DNA of 64,000 bases from Winogradskyella sp. MH6 (GCF_022810765.1 NZ_CP094494.1:62001-126000), one strand, 5' to 3'; positions 8,056 through 17,118 are shown, counted from the stretch's first letter. The notes: generated by a model from the sequence alone, not told the origin. Numbers and translations are program-made.

Positions 8056-8532
8056 TTATTTATATTCATATTTATTCCGCCAAATTTCTTCTCCTTTCAA
8101 AAAGTCGAGAAGAATTTCAGTCATTTGTTCAACTGTTTCTAATGGTTTAACTAGTAAAATATGGTCATCGTCTGTTACAAATCCAGACGCTAATCCATCA
8201 TCGCCTAAACTTCCGCTTACGTGCAATGCTTTGTATCCATTTCCATTTTCATCTTCCAGTTCCACAATGTGAAATTCATTCCAATTTGTTGATTCCATTG
8301 TGCTTTTTATTATTTCCGCAGTTGCTTTTTCAGATATAGTTTTTGTGATTTCTCCATAATCATAAGAGACAGTAAGTTTTAAATCTCGTTGTTTTTGTCG
8401 GATTTCACGATTCAGTAATTCAGACTTATTTTCTGCGATTTCGTGTGTGTTTGAATTCCGTTTTGAATTCCAACTAACCAAAGCGAATATTCCGATTAAT
8501 GCTAAAATTCCAAAGATTATGTAGGTATTCAT
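8056..8532 (-). CDS. Single-pass membrane-anchored hypothetical protein in cassette-like unit, 158 residues
   Basis: Start chosen at ATG 8532 (MNTYIIFGILALIGIFALVS); a GTG 9 bases upstream is also possible. One N-terminal membrane segment (about residues 2-21), a short charged helix, then an alpha/beta domain with an acidic loop (VELEDENGNGY) and a Gly/Asp-rich turn (GSLGDDGLASGFVTDDD). No family recognised. Stop codon practically touches repeat 4. Confidence 0.6.
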   Translation of the reverse strand: MNTYIIFGILALIGIFALVSWNSKRNSNTHEIAENKSELLNREIRQKQRDLKLTVSYDYGEITKTISEKATAEIIKSTMESTNWNEFHIVELEDENGNGYKALHVSGSLGDDGLASGFVTDDDHILLVKPLETVEQMTEILLDFLKGEEIWRNKYEYK

Positions 8533-8580
8533 TCTTTTCACGTTATTTTTTGGTTTAATGTGCTACTACTAGCTATATTA
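8533..8580. repeat. Partial cassette-flanking repeat (element edge)
   Basis: Contains CACGTTATTTTTTGGTTTAA (8539-8558) then TGTGCTACTACTAGC. CACGTTATTT also follows the right arm of repeat 4, and AATGTGCTAC also opens its left arm. Only the edge is present; the rest is missing or has diverged, and the recQ terminator follows. This probably marks the right boundary of the cassette-like run. Confidence 0.35.
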
Positions 8581-8587
8581 TTATAAA

Positions 8588-8632
8588 ATTCCCCTTATCA
8601 CAAATATTTTAAGGATAAGAGGAATTATATTC
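8588..8632 (-). terminator. Probable terminator downstream of recQ
   Basis: ATTCCCCTTATC (8588-8599) pairs with GATAAGAGGAAT (8614-8625), one G-T wobble, loop of 14 bases. Read on the minus strand it follows the recQ stop by about 26 bases and is followed by AATTTTATAATA, a modest T-rich tract. Confidence 0.6.
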
Positions 8633-8650
8633 TTTTACAAAATGATATGT

Positions 8651-10852
8651 TTAATTCGCTACTTCGCTAATAAACTTAATGCGGTAGAGACGTAACTCTT
8701 CATCGTCATAGTCGCCATCAAATTCTTCTATAGCATCAGAGATTTTATCGCTTTGAGAGTCCATAAAGTAGTCGTGGATTTCTTCTTGCTGGTCTTCATC
8801 TAAGATTTCATCGATCCAATAATCTATATTCAGCTTGGTACCAGAGTAGACTATAGATTCCATTTCGCCTATAAACTCTGGCATTTCCATACCTTTTGCA
8901 GAAGCGATATCATCTAATGGCAGTTTTCTATCTACATTTTGTATAATGTAGAGTTTGAGCGCAGAGTTAGAGCCTGTAGATTTTACGACCATATCGTCTG
9001 GTCTGGTAATATCGTTTTCTTCTACATAGTCTGCTATAAGGTTTACAAAATCTTTACCGTACTTTTTGGCTTTGCTTTCTCCTACTCCATGCACATTAGA
9101 CAACTCTTCTATATTTATTGGATATTTTAATGCCATATCCTCTAAAGAAGGGTCTTGGAAAATAACAAATGGTGGTACTCCTAACTTTTTGGCATTGCGC
9201 TTGCGCAAATCCTTGAGCATGGTCATTAGTTGCTCGTCTGCTACTGCTCCACCACCTTTAGCGTTTGTAACAATGTTGTCGCTAGACTCGTCGTCGTACA
9301 CATGGTCTTCTGCCATCATAAACGATTGCGGATTCTTTAAGAAGTCCTTACCTGTTTTGCTTAATCGCAGCACACCATAGGTCTCAATATCTTTCTTTAA
9401 AAGTCCTGCTACAATTACCTGACGTATTAGTGCCATCCAAAAACGGTCTTCCTTGCCTTTACCTATACCAAAAAATGGTTGGCTATCTGTTTTGTGAGAT
9501 GAGATTAAGGCATTAGATTTTCCTATAATAACCTGTACAAGGTCTTTTGCTTTGTACTTTTCGTTGGTTTTATCTACGGTATCTAAAAGTATCTTTACTT
9601 CGTCTTGAGCTTCTACCTGTTTTTTAGGATTACGAACGTTGTCGTCCATATCTCCACCTTCGCCAGTTTCATTGTCAAACTCTTCACCAAAATAATGAAG
9701 GATGAACTTTCGTCTAGACATGGATGTTTCTGCAAAGGCTACAACTTCTTGTAACAAGGCATGGCCAATTTCTTGTTCTGCCACAGGTTTGCCAGACATA
9801 AACTTCTCTAGTTTTTCTATGTCCTTGTAGGCATAGTAAGCTAAACAATGGCCTTCACCACCATCTCGACCTGCTCTACCTGTTTCTTGATAGTAGCTTT
9901 CTATGCTCTTTGGAATATCGTGATGAATTACAAAACGCACATCTGGTTTGTCTATACCCATACCAAAGGCAATGGTTGCTACAACCACATCGGTATCTTC
10001 CATTAAGAACATATCCTGGTGTTTTACTCTGGTTTTAGCATCTAATCCTGCATGGTATGGCACAGCTTTAATGCCGTTAACCTGAAGCACCTGTGCTAAC
10101 TCTTCTACACGCTTTCTACTTAAACAATAAACAATACCAGATTTACCTTCGTTTTGCTTAATGAAACGAATGATATCTGCATCTACATTCTTTGTTTTTG
10201 GGCGTACTTCGTAAAATAAGTTTGGTCTGTTAAACGATGCTTTAAAGGTTACAGCATCTGTCATACCCAAACTTTTAAGAATATCCTCTTGCACCTTTGG
10301 AGTTGCTGTTGCTGTAAGCCCAATGATAGGAATATCGTTTCCTATGCGCTTTATAATTTGTCTTAAGTTTCGGTATTCTGGTCTAAAATCGTGTCCCCAT
10401 TCACTAATACAATGCGCTTCGTCTACTGCCATGAATGAGATTTTCTGAGTCTTCAAAAAATCTACGTATTCTTCCTTAGTTAACGATTCTGGTGCTACGT
10501 ATAATAGCTTTGTAATGCCATTAATGATATCATCCTTTACACGCTTTACTTCGGTTTTGTTTAACGACGAATTTAAAACGTGTGCGACTCCTTCATTATC
10601 GGATACTGCGCGTATAGCATCCACCTGGTTTTTCATTAATGCAATAAGTGGAGAGACCACAATTGCTGTTCCGTCTTTTATTAAAGCTGGTAGTTGATAA
10701 CAGAGCGATTTTCCGCCACCTGTTGGCATAATAACAAAGGTGTTATTACCTTTTACTACATTTTTAATAACTTCTTCTTGTAGACCCTTAAACCCAGAAA
10801 AACCAAAGTATTTTTTTAGTGAGGAGTGTAAGTCAATTTCTGCAATACTCAT
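8651..10852 (-). CDS. recQ: ATP-dependent DNA helicase RecQ
   Basis: 3'-5' DNA helicase of recombination and replication-fork repair, 733 residues. Walker A MPTGGGKSLCYQLP (about 42-55), DEAH box with VDEAHCISEWGHDFRPEY (about 142-159), helicase motif VI QETGRAGRDG (about 322-331), a winged-helix/RQC part (about 400-510) and an HRDC domain around 535-605. The usual Cys cluster of the RecQ zinc site is absent: after MSRRKFILHYFGEEF comes a Gly/Asp-rich stretch with no cysteine, as if the zinc knuckle was lost. The C-terminus adds about 90 acidic residues. Confidence 0.95.
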   Translation of the reverse strand: MSIAEIDLHSSLKKYFGFSGFKGLQEEVIKNVVKGNNTFVIMPTGGGKSLCYQLPALIKDGTAIVVSPLIALMKNQVDAIRAVSDNEGVAHVLNSSLNKTEVKRVKDDIINGITKLLYVAPESLTKEEYVDFLKTQKISFMAVDEAHCISEWGHDFRPEYRNLRQIIKRIGNDIPIIGLTATATPKVQEDILKSLGMTDAVTFKASFNRPNLFYEVRPKTKNVDADIIRFIKQNEGKSGIVYCLSRKRVEELAQVLQVNGIKAVPYHAGLDAKTRVKHQDMFLMEDTDVVVATIAFGMGIDKPDVRFVIHHDIPKSIESYYQETGRAGRDGGEGHCLAYYAYKDIEKLEKFMSGKPVAEQEIGHALLQEVVAFAETSMSRRKFILHYFGEEFDNETGEGGDMDDNVRNPKKQVEAQDEVKILLDTVDKTNEKYKAKDLVQVIIGKSNALISSHKTDSQPFFGIGKGKEDRFWMALIRQVIVAGLLKKDIETYGVLRLSKTGKDFLKNPQSFMMAEDHVYDDESSDNIVTNAKGGGAVADEQLMTMLKDLRKRNAKKLGVPPFVIFQDPSLEDMALKYPINIEELSNVHGVGESKAKKYGKDFVNLIADYVEENDITRPDDMVVKSTGSNSALKLYIIQNVDRKLPLDDIASAKGMEMPEFIGEMESIVYSGTKLNIDYWIDEILDEDQQEEIHDYFMDSQSDKISDAIEEFDGDYDDEELRLYRIKFISEVAN

Positions 10853-10901
10853 TAATCCCTTTTCGTATTTATTTCTTCTATAATAAAACTAAACTCTATT
10901 A

Positions 10902-10909
10902 CAAATATA
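10902..10909 (-). promoter_or_regulatory. Possible -7 promoter box for recQ
   Basis: On the minus strand the bases read TATATTTG, an exact TAnnTTTG, about 50 bases upstream of the recQ ATG at 10852. No convincing -33 TTTG at the expected distance. Confidence 0.4.
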
Positions 10910-10984
10910 ACATGTAGAACTTAGCTTTGTATCTATAATTACTTTGTTTAGTACCTGTAATTTTTTCTAAGCGATTTGGGAATA

Positions 10985-11012
10985 TTTGAATGAAAAAATT
11001 CACGTACTTTTG
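10985..11012 (+). promoter_or_regulatory. Bacteroidetes-type promoter of the kdsD-tatC-lptB region
   Basis: TTTG at 10985-10988 and TACTTTTG at 11005-11012, a match to TTTG...TAnnTTTG, though the 16-base spacer is shorter than the usual 17-20. Transcription would begin near 11016-11020. This excludes the upstream in-frame TTG at 10986 as the kdsD start. Confidence 0.55.
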
Positions 11013-11069
11013 CATAACCTTAAAGATAGTAAAATCTTTATATCTAAAAAACACATTAAAAAATTAGTT

Positions 11070-12035
11070 TTGAACACTGTGTCGTCCATTTTAAATACTG
11101 CTAAAAGCACCATAGCGTTAGAAAGTAAAGCTATTGGAAATTTGTCGGAATTACTTACAGATGATTTCGCTAATGCTGTAGAGCTGATTTATAATTCTAA
11201 AGGAAGAGTTATTATTACAGGCATTGGCAAAAGTGCCATTATTGCCAACAAGATTGTTGCTACTTTAAATTCTACAGGTACTCCTGCGGTTTTTATGCAT
11301 GCTGCAGATGCCATACATGGTGATTTAGGGCTAATTCTAAAAGACGATGTGGTGATTTGTATTTCTAAGAGTGGTAATACTCCAGAAATTAAAGTGTTGG
11401 TACCTCTTATAAAAAATGCAAAAAATAAAATGATTGCTATAACTGGCAATGCCGATTCGTTTTTAGGACAACAATCTGATTATGTTTTGAACGCTTACGT
11501 TGAGCAAGAAGCTTGCCCTAATAACTTAGCGCCAACAACAAGTACTACAGCTCAGCTTGTATTGGGAGACGCTCTAGCCGTTTGTTTATTGGAATTGCGA
11601 GGCTTTTCTAGCAAGGATTTTGCAAAATATCATCCTGGTGGAGCATTAGGTAAACGTCTATATTTAAGAGTGAATGATTTATCATCTCAAAACCAAAAAC
11701 CAGAAGTACGTTTAGATGCCAGCTTAAAAGAGGTCATTGTTGAAATTACTGAAAAGATGCTTGGAGTAACTGCGGTTATTGAAGATGGTAAAATTGTTGG
11801 TATCATCACAGATGGAGATTTGCGTCGTATGCTTAGTAAAAGTGATGATATTACTTGTCTTACCGCTAAAGATATTATGAGTACCAACCCAAGACGCATT
11901 AATGAGGATGCCATGGCTGTAGATGCTAAGGAACTTATGGAAGAATTTGGTATTTCTCAATTATTGGTTGAGCATGATGGTAAGTATGCTGGTGTTGTTC
12001 ACTTACACGATTTAATAAAAGAAGGCATTATATAA
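11070..12035 (+). CDS. kdsD: Arabinose-5-phosphate isomerase (KpsF/GutQ/KdsD family)
   Basis: Converts ribulose-5-phosphate to arabinose-5-phosphate, first step to Kdo for LPS. SIS domain with GIGKSAIIANKIVATLNSTG and the active-site stretch MHAADAIHGDLG, then two CBS domains in the C-terminal third. The frame is open to TTG 10986, but a promoter lies inside that part; TTG 11070 (reading LNTVSSILNTAKSTIALESK) gives 321 residues and the usual family start. No ATG is available. The stop overlaps the tatC ATG (TAATG). Confidence 0.9.
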   Translation: MNTVSSILNTAKSTIALESKAIGNLSELLTDDFANAVELIYNSKGRVIITGIGKSAIIANKIVATLNSTGTPAVFMHAADAIHGDLGLILKDDVVICISKSGNTPEIKVLVPLIKNAKNKMIAITGNADSFLGQQSDYVLNAYVEQEACPNNLAPTTSTTAQLVLGDALAVCLLELRGFSSKDFAKYHPGGALGKRLYLRVNDLSSQNQKPEVRLDASLKEVIVEITEKMLGVTAVIEDGKIVGIITDGDLRRMLSKSDDITCLTAKDIMSTNPRRINEDAMAVDAKELMEEFGISQLLVEHDGKYAGVVHLHDLIKEGII

Positions 12036-12859
12036 TGGCGAAGAAGAGTGTAGACGAGATGTCTTTTCTAGACCATCTTGAAGATTTAAGATGGCACTTA
12101 ATAAGAGCAACTTTAGGAATTGTTATTGCCGCAACGCTTGCTTTTATCTTTAAAAAATTCATTTTTGATGTTATCATCTTTGGGCCAACACATATGAGTT
12201 TCCCAACATATGAAGGTTTATGCAAGATGTCTCAATTTTTAGGTATAGAAGACACGACGTTTTGTGCTGATAAATTTCCGTTTATTATTCAAAACAGAAC
12301 TGTTGCTGGACAGTTTTCAGCACATATCTGGACATCGATTTATGCTGGTTTTATAGTTGCCTTTCCTTATGTTTTATACCAATTGTGGAGCTTTATTAGT
12401 CCTGGTTTAAAATCTAACGAACGTAAAAACTCTAGAGGGTTTATTATTATTGCTTCATTTTTATTTTTCCTTGGTGTACTGTTCGGTTATTATATTATAA
12501 CACCATTATCTATCAACTTTTTAGCAAACTATCAGATTAGTGAGCAGATTTCTAATGAGTTTGATATTAGCTCAGTGATTGCTATTGTTAGGTCCTCTTC
12601 ACTAGCATCTGGCTTTGTGTTTGAGTTGCCAATCATCATTTACTTTTTAACTAAAGTAGGTTTGGTAACACCTCAATTTTTAAGAACATACAGAAAGTAT
12701 GCTTTAGTACTTGTATTGATATTATCTGCCATAATTACACCACCAGATATTGCAAGTCAGGTTATTGTGGCAATTCCTATTTTACTGTTATATCAAGCAA
12801 GTATTTATATTTCTGCTATTGTAGTTAGAAACCAAAAAAGAAAAAGAAAACATGTCTGA
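12035..12859 (+). CDS. tatC: Sec-independent protein translocase TatC
   Basis: Core receptor of the twin-arginine pathway, 274 residues with six membrane segments by eye. Family landmarks: MSFLDHLEDLRWHLIRA at the N-terminus, VAFPYVLYQLWSFISPGL in the middle and the conserved FELPIIIYFLTKVGLV. It is translationally coupled to kdsD (one-base overlap) and overlaps the following gene by 8 bases. No TatA gene is visible in the window. Confidence 0.95.
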   Translation: MAKKSVDEMSFLDHLEDLRWHLIRATLGIVIAATLAFIFKKFIFDVIIFGPTHMSFPTYEGLCKMSQFLGIEDTTFCADKFPFIIQNRTVAGQFSAHIWTSIYAGFIVAFPYVLYQLWSFISPGLKSNERKNSRGFIIIASFLFFLGVLFGYYIITPLSINFLANYQISEQISNEFDISSVIAIVRSSSLASGFVFELPIIIYFLTKVGLVTPQFLRTYRKYALVLVLILSAIITPPDIASQVIVAIPILLLYQASIYISAIVVRNQKRKRKHV

Positions 12860-13199
12860 TATTGTAAAAGAATTTAATGATTATCGTTCTAAGATGAACG
12901 ATAAAATCCTTTCGGATAACAATAAAATCGTAAAGCGTATTTTTAATTTAGATACTAATGCTTTTGCTGAAGGTGTGCTGGATAAAAAAACAAAAGAATT
13001 GCTTGGGCTTGTAGCTTCTACAGTATTGCGTTGTGATGATTGTGTGAAGTATCATTTAGAATCTTCTTATAATGAAGGCTTAACAAAAGCCGAAGTTAGC
13101 GAAGCCCTTGGTATTGCTACTCTAATTGGTGGTACTATTGTAATTCCGCATTTAAGAAGAGCCCATGAGTATTGGGAAGCTCTAGAAAACCAAGGTTAA
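12852..13199 (+). CDS. Carboxymuconolactone decarboxylase/AhpD-like protein
   Basis: 115 residues, helical. The AhpD-type redox motif is present: RCDDCVKYHLESS, a CxxC followed by the conserved His three residues later. Such proteins are small thiol peroxidase-like reductases or lactone decarboxylases. It overlaps tatC by 8 bases and precedes lptB by 73 bases, so it is part of this envelope-gene unit; the actual substrate is unknown. Confidence 0.88.
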   Translation: MSDIVKEFNDYRSKMNDKILSDNNKIVKRIFNLDTNAFAEGVLDKKTKELLGLVASTVLRCDDCVKYHLESSYNEGLTKAEVSEALGIATLIGGTIVIPHLRRAHEYWEALENQG

Positions 13200-13272
13200 A
13201 CTTTTTATAAATATAGGCTTAAGATAATCGGTTCTATATGAATTTATTATTTTTAGCGTTCTTAGAAAGTAT

Positions 13273-14013
13273 ATGAAACTACGTGCAGAAAATTTAATGA
13301 AGTCCTACAGCGGACGAAAAGTTGTAAAAGACGTTTCTCTTGAAGTCAACCAAGGTGAGATTGTAGGTTTACTTGGGCCTAATGGTGCTGGTAAAACGAC
13401 TTCATTTTATATGATTGTTGGCATTATTAAGCCCAATGGAGGAAATATCTACCTAGACAATACCAACATTACTAAATACCCAATGTACAAGCGTGCACAA
13501 AATGGTATTGGTTACCTTGCACAAGAAGCTTCAGTGTTTAGAAAGTTGAGTATTGAAGACAATATTTTGAGCGTGTTACAACTTACCAAATTGAGTAAAA
13601 AGGAACAGCACGATAAAATGGAATCTTTGATAGAAGAGTTTGGTCTTGGCCATATTAGAACCAACCGTGGTGATTTACTTTCGGGTGGAGAGCGTCGTAG
13701 AACTGAAATTGCACGCGCCCTAGCAACTGACCCAAACTTTATATTGTTAGATGAACCCTTTGCTGGTGTAGATCCTGTTGCTGTAGAAGATATTCAACGT
13801 ATTGTTGCTAAACTTACCAAAAAGAATATTGGTATCCTTATTACAGACCATAACGTACAAGAAACACTCGCTATTACAGATAGAACGTACTTAATGTTTG
13901 AAGGAGGCATTCTTAAAGCAGGTAAACCCGAAGAACTTGCTAGTGACGAAATGGTACGCAAAGTTTATCTCGGACAAAACTTTGAGCTACGTAAAAAGAA
14001 GTTAGAATTTTAA
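13273..14013 (+). CDS. lptB: LPS export ABC transporter ATP-binding protein
   Basis: ATPase that drives LPS from the inner membrane through LptFG. 246 residues: Walker [12 protein letters not shown] (about 36-46), Q-loop [14 protein letters not shown], which is the typical LptB variant, signature [16 protein letters not shown] (about 136-151), Walker [13 protein letters not shown] and the H-loop TDHNVQETL. Located after kdsD and tatC, consistent with an envelope-biogenesis cluster. LptF/G are not in the window. Confidence 0.95.
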   Translation: MKLRAENLMKSYSGRKVVKDVSLEVNQGEIVGLLGPNGAGKTTSFYMIVGIIKPNGGNIYLDNTNITKYPMYKRAQNGIGYLAQEASVFRKLSIEDNILSVLQLTKLSKKEQHDKMESLIEEFGLGHIRTNRGDLLSGGERRRTEIARALATDPNFILLDEPFAGVDPVAVEDIQRIVAKLTKKNIGILITDHNVQETLAITDRTYLMFEGGILKAGKPEELASDEMVRKVYLGQNFELRKKKLEF

Positions 14014-14014
14014 T

Positions 14015-14326
14015 TCACTTCAATTTCTTAAGTTTTCTTCTAACTCTTTGCAAGCCTAAGATTACTAAATACACTACTGCAGATTGTATAAATAAATTCA
14101 CAACCCAATACACTGCTCTAATGTACAGACTTTCGTGAACGTAAAATGGCAAACTTCTGTGAATACCACTTATAGGCAAACTGAAAATTGCGATGATTGG
14201 GTTAGTAATAGAGGTTAAATCACTTTTACTTTTTGTGAACTGAACGTCTATAAAGACAATTACAAATTGAATCACCATTAGTGCAAAAAAAACGATGAGA
14301 AACGGTCTAAGTTTTAGTTTTTTCAT
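14015..14326 (-). CDS. Hypothetical membrane protein, 103 residues
   Basis: Two to three membrane segments (about 8-26, 40-52 weak, 70-93) and a basic C-terminus (RVRRKLKKLK) likely cytoplasmic. Not recognised. Its start overlaps the TerC stop by 4 bases, so the two are coupled; a helper role for TerC is possible but unsupported. Convergent with lptB, one base apart. Confidence 0.6.
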   Translation of the reverse strand: MKKLKLRPFLIVFFALMVIQFVIVFIDVQFTKSKSDLTSITNPIIAIFSLPISGIHRSLPFYVHESLYIRAVYWVVNLFIQSAVVYLVILGLQRVRRKLKKLK

Positions 14327-15126
14327 TTTTTTGTGATTTCTTGTTTTACTAATTTTTTCTGATAGCGTCCTTGTACAACATCTACTATTACCAGTACAGC
14401 AATTACAAAATAGAATGTTGTTTTACTCATTGGTACAATCTCGTTTCCAAAAATTTTAAGATGTGCTAAATGACCACCTTCGGTAACCAGCATGATACCA
14501 ACAATAAATAAAATAAATAATCCCAATACCTCATACATCCTATTCTTTGATAAAAATGTAGAGATCTTATCAGCAAGCAACAACATCAAAAGTCCACTTA
14601 TTACAATAGCTACAGCCATTACTATAAAAGCTGTTGTTGAGTTTTCTATATCACTGGTTAAACCAATAGCTGCCAATATAGAATCGAAAGAAAACACTAA
14701 ATTCATTATTACAATACTCACCACAACAGCATTAGCCGATTTAGTACCCTTATCTACTGCCATTTGGTCTACAGTAAGGTCTTGAGTGGAAATCATGTGC
14801 CAAATCTCTTTAATGGCTGTGTATATGATAAAACCACCTCCTGCTAATACTATTAAGCTATGACCATTAAAGGCAAAATCTATAACATCTTTAACACTCC
14901 CTGTTAAAAATGAAAACGGTTCTTGAAAATACTCTATAACCGAAATCAAAACAAAGAGCAAAACAATTCTCAATACAATGGCTATTAATATACCAACCTT
15001 TCGCACTCGTTTTTGTTCGCTAACAGGTGCTTTTTTTGATTCTAAAGAGATATACAATAGGTTATCGAATCCTAGTACCGCCTGAAGCATTACTAGCATT
15101 AAAAGGGTAAAAATAACTTCTGCCAT
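14323..15126 (-). CDS. TerC family integral membrane protein
   Basis: 267 residues, seven to eight membrane segments. TerC hallmarks: an acidic motif within the first membrane helix, QAVLGFDNLLYIS (residues 15-27), and a second, NLVFSFDSILAAIGL, near residue 145. Family members are thought to move metal ions such as manganese or to help membrane protein metallation; tellurite resistance is the historical name. Followed by a coupled small membrane protein. Confidence 0.88.
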   Translation of the reverse strand: MAEVIFTLLMLVMLQAVLGFDNLLYISLESKKAPVSEQKRVRKVGILIAIVLRIVLLFVLISVIEYFQEPFSFLTGSVKDVIDFAFNGHSLIVLAGGGFIIYTAIKEIWHMISTQDLTVDQMAVDKGTKSANAVVVSIVIMNLVFSFDSILAAIGLTSDIENSTTAFIVMAVAIVISGLLMLLLADKISTFLSKNRMYEVLGLFILFIVGIMLVTEGGHLAHLKIFGNEIVPMSKTTFYFVIAVLVIVDVVQGRYQKKLVKQEITKK

Positions 15127-15145
15127 TTTTTAGTTTGTTGGTTTG

Positions 15146-15904
15146 TTAGTTTATATTCTTTCTATCGATTAAAGATAAAATAATATAGAGAATGATGATC
15201 ATTGGTATTGCGGCAAAGTGTAATACTACCAACATCACCAAACTTATAATTAAAAAGATATATCGAACTGCGTTATTCTTAAAACTCCAATCTTTAAACT
15301 TTAACGCAAACAATTTTATTTTGGAATTTAGGAGATAGCAACTTGCGAGTGTCAGTACAATTAAAAACCATTTATTGATAATGATGGTATTCATTATATC
15401 ATTATTCTGATATTCTAAAATGAGTGGTAATGATAAAATAAGTAAGGTGTTTGCAGGTACAGGTAAGCCTTTAAAATAGGTTTGTTGGTCTCCATCTAAA
15501 TTAAACTTGGCTAATCTGTATGCTGAAGCCAAAGGGATAAACAAACCAATTAAAGGCAATACAGACATTTTAAAACCTTGCCAATGAAACACAGAATTCC
15601 AACTATCAGAATATGAAGCATAATCTGGACTATTGATAGTTAGAGATATTAGCTTAAACATTATAACACCAGGCACTACACCACTCGTTACCAAATCGGC
15701 TAAAGAATCTAACTGAATTCCTAAAGGGCTTTGCACATTAAGTTTTCTTGCTAAAAGCCCATCAAAAAAGTCGAAAAAGATGCCTAAAAACACAAAAAAA
15801 GCAGCAACAATAAAATTACCGTGTACTGCAAATATTAGAGCGATACAACCAGAAAACAAATTGAGTAGTGTAACTATATTAGGAATGTGTCGCTTAAAAC
15901 TCAT
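15146..15904 (-). CDS. pssA: CDP-diacylglycerol-serine O-phosphatidyltransferase
   Basis: Makes phosphatidylserine, precursor of phosphatidylethanolamine. 252 residues with the CDP-alcohol phosphotransferase signature DG..AR........G...D...D, visible as FDGLLARKL followed by SPLGIQLDSLAD (about residues 47-70), and six to eight membrane helices. The length and N-terminus (RHIPNIVTLLNLFSGC) fit the gram-positive/Bacteroidetes type II PssA. Confidence 0.9.
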   Translation of the reverse strand: MSFKRHIPNIVTLLNLFSGCIALIFAVHGNFIVAAFFVFLGIFFDFFDGLLARKLNVQSPLGIQLDSLADLVTSGVVPGVIMFKLISLTINSPDYASYSDSWNSVFHWQGFKMSVLPLIGLFIPLASAYRLAKFNLDGDQQTYFKGLPVPANTLLILSLPLILEYQNNDIMNTIIINKWFLIVLTLASCYLLNSKIKLFALKFKDWSFKNNAVRYIFLIISLVMLVVLHFAAIPMIIILYIILSLIDRKNIN

Positions 15905-16047
15905 GAATATAATTTTTGTAAAAATATAAAAGTATTTGAGCTTAGCTTATTATTTTTTTCAAATTGTGGTTCTCACAAAACAATAAGAAGGTCTTTTTAA
16001 AGTTAAATACATAGAAAAATTGTGCATCTTTGTAAAAAATTTTGCTG

Positions 16048-17118
16048 TTGAAAAATTACATCGTAATTCTCTTAACACTTATAACCGCTATAGTTTCGGC
16101 ACAATCTACCAGAAAGTATTCTAACGAATTTATGAATATTGGTGTAGATGCTGCTGGCCTTGGCATGAGTAATGCTGTAGTATCGCAAACAGCCGACGTT
16201 AACTCTGGATATTGGAATCCTGCAGGTTTAGTAAATCTTGAAGACAACCAACTCGCTTTAATGCATTCTAGCTATTTTGCCAATATTGCCAACTACAACT
16301 ACATTGGTTATGGTATGCCTTTAGATGATCGCAGTGCTGTAGGTGTTTCGCTTATAAGGTTTGGTGTAGACGATATTTTAGACACCACACAGTTAATTGA
16401 TGATGAAGGCAATATTAACTACGATAGAATTAGTACCTTTTCTACTGCTGACTATGGCTTAACCTTTTCATATGCACGAAAATTACCCTTAGATGGATTA
16501 AACTTTGGGGTTAATGCAAAAGTTATAAGACGTATTATTGGTGACTTTGCCTCGTCTTGGGGATTTGGTTTAGATGCTGGTATTCAGTTTGAAAATGATT
16601 CTGGTTGGAAATTCGGAGTTATGGCAAGAGATATTACAACGACCTATAACACTTGGTCTATTGACGAAGAAAAGTTTGAACAAATTAGTGGAGCCGTTGA
16701 AGGGCAAAACCAAGAACTGCCTGAAACTACCGAAATTACTATACCTAAGTTAGAAATTGGTATGTCTAAAAAGTGGATTTTCAACTACGATTATTCCTTA
16801 TTAGCAGCAGCAAATCTTAATGTACGATTTGAAGAAAACAATGATATCTTTTCTACGTCGTTTGCAAGTATCAATCCTGCACTAGGATTTGAATTTGGCT
16901 ATACAGATTTGGTTTTTTTAAGAGGTGGTGTTGGTAATTTTCAGAATGAAAGACAGATTGACAACTCTGAGAATTTAACGTTTCAACCGAATTTTGGAGT
17001 TGGTTTTAAATACAAAGGCATTCAGATTGATTATGCTTTTACAGATATTGGAGACCAAAGTGCTGCACTATATTCTAACGTATTCTCTTTAAAAATAGAT
17101 TTTAGTATTTTTAGATAG
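16048..17118 (+). CDS. PorV/PorQ family outer-membrane beta-barrel protein
   Basis: Signal peptide LKNYIVILLTLITAIVSAQS, then MNIGVDAAGLGMSNAVVSQT and a WNPAGL motif typical of the FadL-like PorV/PorQ (UPF0164) group. These include PorV, the shuttle of the type IX secretion system, and paralogues of unknown role; this one is most likely a paralogue. Two TTG codons compete as start (16042 and 16048); 16048 gives the common MKNY-like head. A CATCTTTG box at 16025-16032 would make a very short leader. Followed 13 bases later by the Lnb-like gene. Confidence 0.8.
   Translation: MKNYIVILLTLITAIVSAQSTRKYSNEFMNIGVDAAGLGMSNAVVSQTADVNSGYWNPAGLVNLEDNQLALMHSSYFANIANYNYIGYGMPLDDRSAVGVSLIRFGVDDILDTTQLIDDEGNINYDRISTFSTADYGLTFSYARKLPLDGLNFGVNAKVIRRIIGDFASSWGFGLDAGIQFENDSGWKFGVMARDITTTYNTWSIDEEKFEQISGAVEGQNQELPETTEITIPKLEIGMSKKWIFNYDYSLLAAANLNVRFEENNDIFSTSFASINPALGFEFGYTDLVFLRGGVGNFQNERQIDNSENLTFQPNFGVGFKYKGIQIDYAFTDIGDQSAALYSNVFSLKIDFSIFR

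Noticed and set aside
5302..8580. A canonical integron
   Set aside because: No integron integrase, no attI, and the R boxes do not match the standard RYYYAAC/GTTRRRY exactly; kept only as an integron-like hypothesis.
10986..11069. N-terminal extension of kdsD from the first TTG
   Set aside because: A promoter lies inside this part and homologous proteins begin about 28 residues later.
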